DNA of 64,000 nucleotides, taken from contig NZ_STFX01000001.1 of the NCBI RefSeq assembly GCF_005222915.1, positions 186,001 to 250,000 on the forward strand. The letters run 5' to 3'. Of the stretch, positions 60,064 to 64,000 are shown piece by piece (position 1 is the stretch's first letter; the number at the start of each line of letters is the position of its first letter). Below the pieces are notes generated by a model. The model was not told the origin of the DNA. It made no database searches and worked only from the letters and a program-made list of their open reading frames with translations. The stretch comes from Rhizobium sp. FKL33 (GTDB lineage: Bacteria; Pseudomonadota; Alphaproteobacteria; Rhizobiales; Rhizobiaceae). The position numbers and the translations under genes were made by a program.

Positions 60064-60312
60064 TCAATTTATCTGGCCGCACTGCGATTGTGCCAGGGAG
60101 GACATTTCGCAGGCATAGGCTGTTGAGTCTTTCTGCAGGAACACGACGAAGCGCTTGCCGTTCGGCACAGCCGCCTTGATCTCGTATCCGTCGGCGATCA
60201 GCTTGCCGATTTCTGTCTTCGCGCCTTCACTATCGGCGACAATGCCGCCTTCCGCCGCAAGCGAGGACGCTGCAGCGGAAACGAGAAGAAGCGAGGCCAG
60301 AAGCCGGATCAT
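60064..60312 (-). CDS. Small secreted protein encoded inside the nuo operon
   Basis: From ATG 60312, overlapping the nuoD stop by one base (TGATG), the product has 82 residues. A signal peptide covers about residues 1-20 ([20 protein letters not shown]), leaving a mature domain of about 60 residues with two cysteines that could form a disulfide (YACEMSSLAQSQCGQ). It lies between nuoD and nuoE. Small proteins of this kind occur at this place in other Rhizobiales nuo operons, but I do not recognise a named family. A periplasmic location would separate it from the cytoplasmic peripheral arm, so its link to complex I is unclear. Confidence 0.75.
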   Translation of the reverse strand: MIRLLASLLLVSAAASSLAAEGGIVADSEGAKTEIGKLIADGYEIKAAVPNGKRFVVFLQKDSTAYACEMSSLAQSQCGQIN

Positions 60313-61502
60313 CAGCGGTCGACCTCCCCGAACACGATGTCGAGCGAGCCGAGAACGGCGGTCACGTCGGCAAGCTGATGGCCCTTGCAGAGGAAGTCCA
60401 TCGCCTGCAGATGCGCAAAACCCGGCGCGCGGATCTTGCAACGATACGGCTTGTTGGTGCCGTCGGAGACGAGATAGACGCCGAATTCGCCCTTGGGGGC
60501 TTCGACGGCGGCATAAACCTCACCGGCCGGAACGTGGTAGCCTTCGGTGTAGAGCTTGAAGTGATGGATGAGCGCTTCCATCGACCGCTTCATCTCGCCG
60601 CGCTTCGGCGGAACGACCTTGCCGTCGATCGCCGAAACCGGACCGATCCTGTGCTTGCCGTTCAAGAGCTCGACGCACTGTTTCATGATCCGCACGGCCT
60701 GGCGCATTTCATACATGCGGATCAGGTAGCGGTCATAGCAGTCGCCGTTCTTGCCGACGGCGATATCGAATTCGAGATCGGAATAGCATTCATAGGGCTG
60801 CGAACGACGCAGGTCCCAGGCGCCGCCGGAGCCGCGCACCATGACGCCGGTCATCGACCAGGACAGCGCGTCTTCGAGCGAGATCACGCCGATGTCGACG
60901 TTGCGCTGCTTGAAGATACGGTTGTCGGTCAGAAGGCCTTCGATGTCGTCGAGCGTCTTGATGAACGGATCGCACCAGTTGCCGATATCTTCGACGAGCT
61001 TTTCCGGGATGTCCTGATGGACGCCGCCGGGGCGAACATAGGCTGCGTGCATGCGGGCGCCGGAAGCGCGCTCATAGAACACCATCAGCTTTTCGCGCTC
61101 TTCGAAACCCCAGACCGGCGGCGTCATCGCGCCAACGTCCATGGCCTGCGTCGTCACGTTCATGATGTGCGACAGGATGCGGCCGATTTCAGAATAGAGC
61201 ACGCGGATCAGCTGACCACGCATCGGGATTTCGAGACCGAGGAGCTTTTCGACGGCCAGCGAATAGGCATGTTCCTGGTTCATCGGCGCGACATAGTCGA
61301 GACGATCGAAATAGGGCAAAGCCTGTAGATAGGTTTTGGATTCGATCAGCTTCTCGGTGCCGCGATGCAGCAGTCCGATATGCGGGTCGACGCGCTCTAC
61401 GATTTCGCCATCGAGCTCGAGCACCAGACGAAGCACGCCGTGCGCGGACGGATGCTCTGGCCCGAAGTTGATGGTGAAATTGCGGACGTTATGTTCTGCC
61501 AT
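60312..61502 (-). CDS. nuoD: NADH-quinone oxidoreductase subunit D
   Basis: NuoD (49-kDa homologue) lines the quinone-reduction site with NuoB and derives from [NiFe] hydrogenase large subunits. The 396-residue product shows [20 protein letters not shown] near residue 13 (with the quinone-pocket histidine), [20 protein letters not shown] and the terminal [20 protein letters not shown] and [13 protein letters not shown]. It follows nuoC after 66 bases and is not fused to it, unlike the NuoCD fusion of E. coli. Confidence 0.98.
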   Translation of the reverse strand: MAEHNVRNFTINFGPEHPSAHGVLRLVLELDGEIVERVDPHIGLLHRGTEKLIESKTYLQALPYFDRLDYVAPMNQEHAYSLAVEKLLGLEIPMRGQLIRVLYSEIGRILSHIMNVTTQAMDVGAMTPPVWGFEEREKLMVFYERASGARMHAAYVRPGGVHQDIPEKLVEDIGNWCDPFIKTLDDIEGLLTDNRIFKQRNVDIGVISLEDALSWSMTGVMVRGSGGAWDLRRSQPYECYSDLEFDIAVGKNGDCYDRYLIRMYEMRQAVRIMKQCVELLNGKHRIGPVSAIDGKVVPPKRGEMKRSMEALIHHFKLYTEGYHVPAGEVYAAVEAPKGEFGVYLVSDGTNKPYRCKIRAPGFAHLQAMDFLCKGHQLADVTAVLGSLDIVFGEVDR

Positions 61503-61568
61503 TTGGATGCACCCCAGATCGCATCATCGCAAAAAGGCCGGCGGCCCACTGGCCGCCCTGCCCCTGCC

Positions 61569-62171
61569 TTACTGACTTTTCTTCTCGTCGCCCGGCAGCA
61601 CGTAGTCCGTGCCTTCCCAGGGCGAAAGGAAATCGAAGCTGCGCATTTCCTGGCGAAGCTGGACGGGCTCATAGACAACCCGCTTGACCATGTCGTCATA
61701 ACGGACTTCGACGAAACCGGTCATCGGGAAGTCCTTGCGCAGCGGGAAACCCTCGAACCCATAGTCCGTGAGGATGCGGCGCAGATCCGGATGGCCGGAG
61801 AACAGGATGCCGTACATGTCGTAGGCTTCGCGCTCAAACCAGTCAGCGCCCAGGAACAGGCCCGTGGCGGATTCGAGAACCTCGTCCTCACCCAACTGAA
61901 CCTTGACACGGATGCGGAGGTTCTTGTGGACAGAGAGGAGATGCGTCACGACATCGAAGCGCTTTTCGCGCTGCGGATAGTCGACACCGCAGGTGTCGAT
62001 GAAATTCAGGAAGCGACAGCGCGGATCATCGCGCAGGAACTTCAGCACCGGCACGTAACTTTCAGCGGCAACTTCGATCGTCAGTTCACCGAGCGCCGTG
62101 CTGACGCCGAGAATGGCGTCGCCGTGGGTTTCGCGCAGGTAGATGGAGAGATCTTCGAGAGCAGTCGTCAT
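61569..62171 (-). CDS. nuoC: NADH-quinone oxidoreductase subunit C
   Basis: NuoC (30-kDa homologue) is a peripheral-arm subunit that supports NuoD and NuoI. The product is 200 residues from the ATG at 62171. It carries the 30-kDa signature ERECYDMxG-like segment as [20 protein letters not shown] near residue 125, followed by [21 protein letters not shown] longer frame to 62576 covers nuoB in another frame and is rejected. It follows nuoB by 11 bases. Confidence 0.97.
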   Translation of the reverse strand: MTTALEDLSIYLRETHGDAILGVSTALGELTIEVAAESYVPVLKFLRDDPRCRFLNFIDTCGVDYPQREKRFDVVTHLLSVHKNLRIRVKVQLGEDEVLESATGLFLGADWFEREAYDMYGILFSGHPDLRRILTDYGFEGFPLRKDFPMTGFVEVRYDDMVKRVVYEPVQLRQEMRSFDFLSPWEGTDYVLPGDEKKSQ

Positions 62172-62182
62172 CAATCCGGTCC

Positions 62183-62767
62183 TCAGCGCTCGATCGTGCC
62201 AGTGCGGCGGATCTTTTTCTGCAGAAGCAACACGCCATAAAGCAGCGCTTCGGCAGTGGGGGGACAGCCCGGCACATAGACGTCTACCGGAACGACGCGG
62301 TCGCAACCACGCACCACCGAATAGGAATAGTGATAGTAGCCACCGCCATTGGCGCAGGAGCCCATCGAGATCACGTAACGCGGCTCGGGCATCTGGTCGT
62401 AAACCTTGCGGAGCGCGGGCGCCATCTTGTTGGTCAGCGTGCCGGCGACGATCATCACGTCCGACTGGCGCGGCGAGGCGCGCGGAGCTACGCCGAAGCG
62501 CTCCATGTCGTAACGGGGACCGGAAGCCTGCATCAGGCCTTCGACGGCGCAGCAGGCCAAGCCGAACTGCATCCACATCAGCGAACCGGTGCGAGCCCAG
62601 GTGATCAGGTCCTGGGTGGACGTCACCAGAAAGCCCTTGTCGGCGAGCTCATTGTTGATCTCGCCGAAAAACTGGTCGTCGGCGCCCAGGGCCCGGCCCG
62701 TCGACGGATCGACGAGGCCCTTAGGCTGCGGGGCGACGAGGGTCGAATTAGCGGATGTCACTCCCAT
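62183..62767 (-). CDS. nuoB: NADH-quinone oxidoreductase subunit B
   Basis: NuoB carries cluster N2, the last iron-sulfur cluster before quinone. From the ATG at 62767, overlapping the end of nuoA by ten bases, the product has 194 residues. The cluster ligands are the tandem cysteines in [14 protein letters not shown] and those in [16 protein letters not shown] and [15 protein letters not shown]. The N-terminal 40 residues are an alphaproteobacterial-type extension. An alternative ATG at 62788 adds seven residues. Confidence 0.97.
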   Translation of the reverse strand: MGVTSANSTLVAPQPKGLVDPSTGRALGADDQFFGEINNELADKGFLVTSTQDLITWARTGSLMWMQFGLACCAVEGLMQASGPRYDMERFGVAPRASPRQSDVMIVAGTLTNKMAPALRKVYDQMPEPRYVISMGSCANGGGYYHYSYSVVRGCDRVVPVDVYVPGCPPTAEALLYGVLLLQKKIRRTGTIER

Positions 62768-63123
62768 TCGAGCGCTCCCTTCTTCCATTCATAGATAAAG
62801 CCGATGGTCAGCACGCCCAGGAACACCATCATGGACCAGAAGCCGAACCAGCCGATCGCGCCGAATGATACGGCCCAAGGGAAGAGAAAGGCCACTTCCA
62901 GGTCGAAAATGATGAAGAGGATCGACACGAGATAGAACCTGATGTCGAATTTCATGCGCGCATCGTCGAACGCGTTGAAGCCGCATTCATAAGCGGAAAG
63001 CTTTTCCGAATCGGGGGCGCGATAGGCGACCAGGAACGGCGTCACGAGGAGCGCCAAACCGATGACCAAAGCTATTCCGATGAAGATGGCGATTGGCAGG
63101 TAAGAGCCAAGAAGTGCAGTCAT
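62758..63123 (-). CDS. nuoA: NADH-quinone oxidoreductase subunit A
   Basis: NuoA is a three-helix subunit near the quinone cavity. From the ATG at 63123 ([20 protein letters not shown]) the product has 121 residues. The conserved loop [20 protein letters not shown] near residue 43 contains the Cys equivalent to mitochondrial ND3 Cys39 involved in the active/deactive switch, and helix 2-3 segments [20 protein letters not shown] follow. It begins the nuo operon. A frame start at 63255 would extend into the promoter and is rejected. Confidence 0.97.
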   Translation of the reverse strand: MTALLGSYLPIAIFIGIALVIGLALLVTPFLVAYRAPDSEKLSAYECGFNAFDDARMKFDIRFYLVSILFIIFDLEVAFLFPWAVSFGAIGWFGFWSMMVFLGVLTIGFIYEWKKGALEWE

Positions 63124-63520
63124 TTCAATCCAACCCCGCCGCGCCGCGCGATGGGAGGCGCGCGAGTGCGCATCACCGCTCCGGCATAGCCGAAAATTGT
63201 TGCAACGCGACGTGGTTAGCGCAGCTAGGGGGGAGAAGCAAGCGCAGATTAACAATAATCACCCCCTGCGAAAATTTTGCGCAGGGTCACGTTTATTGCC
63301 CCCGTTTCAGGGGCTTCAAGAGGTTAAAAACGATTTAATTTGCTCACTCCTGAACCCTACCATCCCGATGAAATTCGGCGAAAATTGGGTGATTACAAAA
63401 AGGTGTTGGACGTCTCCGGAGACTCACCGGATCCGGCGCAAATTGTTCAGGCGAGACTTACGTTGCGTGAGGTCATGGAGCTGCCGCAACGTCATGCTGC
63501 GTTGCAAGAGTTTGAAGCCG
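63124..63520. other. nuo promoter region and gap with two hairpins
   Basis: This stretch holds the promoter of nuoA and two hairpins: CCCTGCG/CGCAGGG around an AAAATTTT core (63264-63286) and a GCCCC/GGGGC stem near 63299-63314. Neither has a proper T run. A plus-strand frame from TTG 63340 begins here but runs antisense into higA; it is not accepted as a gene. No other feature is seen. Confidence 0.5.
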
Positions 63521-63817
63521 TCAAGCGACGGAAACCGGCTTTATGGAGTCGAGATCACGGACATTTTTCAATGCTAGCGCGAGATCGAATGTCCGCTGCA
63601 GATTTAGCCAAAACTCGGGGGTATTTCCAAAATATCGCGCCAGTCGAAGCGCAAGCTCGGCGGTCAGCGGCGATGCGCCGACCAGCACCGGCCGCAAAGC
63701 ATCCGGGGAGACGCCGAGTGCGGCAGCCAGGAGATCAGGAGAGAGATCGAAGTCGGCCATGAAATCCTGTTCGAGGATTTCACCCGGATGAATCGGCTCG
63801 TCGGGAATGAACTTCAT
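63521..63817 (-). CDS. higA: HigA family antitoxin
   Basis: From the ATG at 63817 the product has 98 residues. It opens with the HigA-type EPIHPGEILEQDFMADFDLS (residues about 7-26) and has an XRE-like helix-turn-helix (LAAALGVSPDALRPVLVGAS, TAELALRLARYFGNTPEFWL). HigA neutralises the HigB mRNA-cleaving toxin and represses its own operon. The toxin gene lies just upstream, nine bases away on the same strand (toxin-first order, as usual for higBA). Frame start at 63865 overlaps higB and is rejected. Confidence 0.92.
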   Translation of the reverse strand: MKFIPDEPIHPGEILEQDFMADFDLSPDLLAAALGVSPDALRPVLVGASPLTAELALRLARYFGNTPEFWLNLQRTFDLALALKNVRDLDSIKPVSVA

Positions 63818-63824
63818 GGCCGCC

Positions 63825-64000
63825 TCAATGATAATCACAGAACTCGACGTCGTATGCGTCGCCATTGCTCCACCGGAAGCAGATCCGCCACTGGTCGTTT
63901 ACGCGGATAGAAAACTGGCCAGACCTGTTTCCAGCAAGCTTTTCCAATCGGTTTCCCGGCGGCGCCAGAAGGTCCTCGACCACATGTGCTGCGTTTATGC
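63825..64000 (-). CDS. higB: HigB (RelE-family) toxin, N-terminus beyond the window
   Basis: Reading the minus strand from the window edge, a frame ending at the TGA at 63825-63827 encodes the typical HigB C-terminus: VVEDLLAPPGNRLEKLAGNR, SGQFSIRVNDQWRICFRWSN and GDAYDVEFCDYH. This matches the RelE-like ribosome-dependent mRNA interferase family (conserved QxSIRVNxQWRICF and DVExxDYH). About 58 residues are visible; the rest lies outside. It precedes higA by seven bases. Confidence 0.88.
   Translation of the reverse strand, partial: INAAHVVEDLLAPPGNRLEKLAGNRSGQFSIRVNDQWRICFRWSNGDAYDVEFCDYH

Noticed and set aside
63340-63762. 140-codon plus-strand frame beginning at TTG
   Set aside because: It has no ribosome site, starts with a rare codon and runs antisense through the well-supported higA gene. 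The first 60 codons look somewhat protein-like, so a decayed gene cannot be fully excluded.

Overview
The window is a high-GC alphaproteobacterial chromosome segment, most likely from the Hyphomicrobiales (Rhizobiales). The evidence is gene content and order: gyrA-marC-ssb-uvrA, nnr-glnB-glnA, rlpA-dacA-tmk-holB-metG-tatD, and a complete nuoA-N operon followed by birA, RNase J, DUF1467, proS and lolCD. IalB, HlyU-family and MmyB-type genes fit the same group. I cannot name the genus.

Layout. 0-1.3 kb: an ISNCY-family insertion sequence cut by the left edge. 1.4-3.2 kb: a DUF1330 gene and a small membrane-protein gene, divergent from an XRE/MmyB-type regulator with a palindrome between them. 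3.2-12.5 kb: gyrA, marC, ssb and uvrA (the last two divergent around a LexA-type GTTC-N7-GTTC box) and a Na/Pi-cotransporter-like gene behind a PHO box. 12.5-17.1 kb: eamA, nnr, then glnB-glnA behind a sigma-54 promoter. 17.1-24.6 kb: an operon for a coiled-coil membrane protein, a TAXI binding protein and a GNAT enzyme, then hspQ, purC, an MBL hydrolase, tatD and metG. 24.8-30.1 kb: a TSUP transporter gene inserted in opposite orientation, then holB, tmk, dacA, rlpA and tRNA-Ser(UGA). 30.2-33.8 kb: accessory genes (SDR/LysR pair, an unknown gene, a GST). 33.9-42.6 kb: IalB, an orphan peptide-binding protein coupled to a DsbA-like oxidoreductase, HlyU, a hydrolase, lolDC and proS. 42.6-44.5 kb: an accessory insert with a decayed IS66 end, an unknown gene, and a terminated transcript that may carry a 53-residue membrane peptide. 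44.5-63.1 kb: DUF1467, RNase J, birA and the whole complex I operon on the minus strand. 63.5-64 kb: a HigBA module, with the toxin cut by the right edge.

How the genes work together. Most are housekeeping: DNA topology and repair (gyrA, ssb, uvrA, holB, tmk), nitrogen assimilation (glnB/glnA), translation (metG, proS, tRNA-Ser), envelope building (dacA, rlpA, lolCD) and respiration (nuo).

The features I find most worth attention are these. The nuo operon encodes two related helix-hairpin-helix-like domains, one fused to the NuoE C-terminus and one as a separate protein between NuoF and NuoG; it also encodes a small secreted protein between NuoD and NuoE. DacA has lost the Lys and Thr of its KTG motif. 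An insert separates DUF1467 from proS. Promoter-level signals are unusually clear (LexA, PHO and sigma-54 sites). I found no CRISPR array, prophage or convincing novel defence system.
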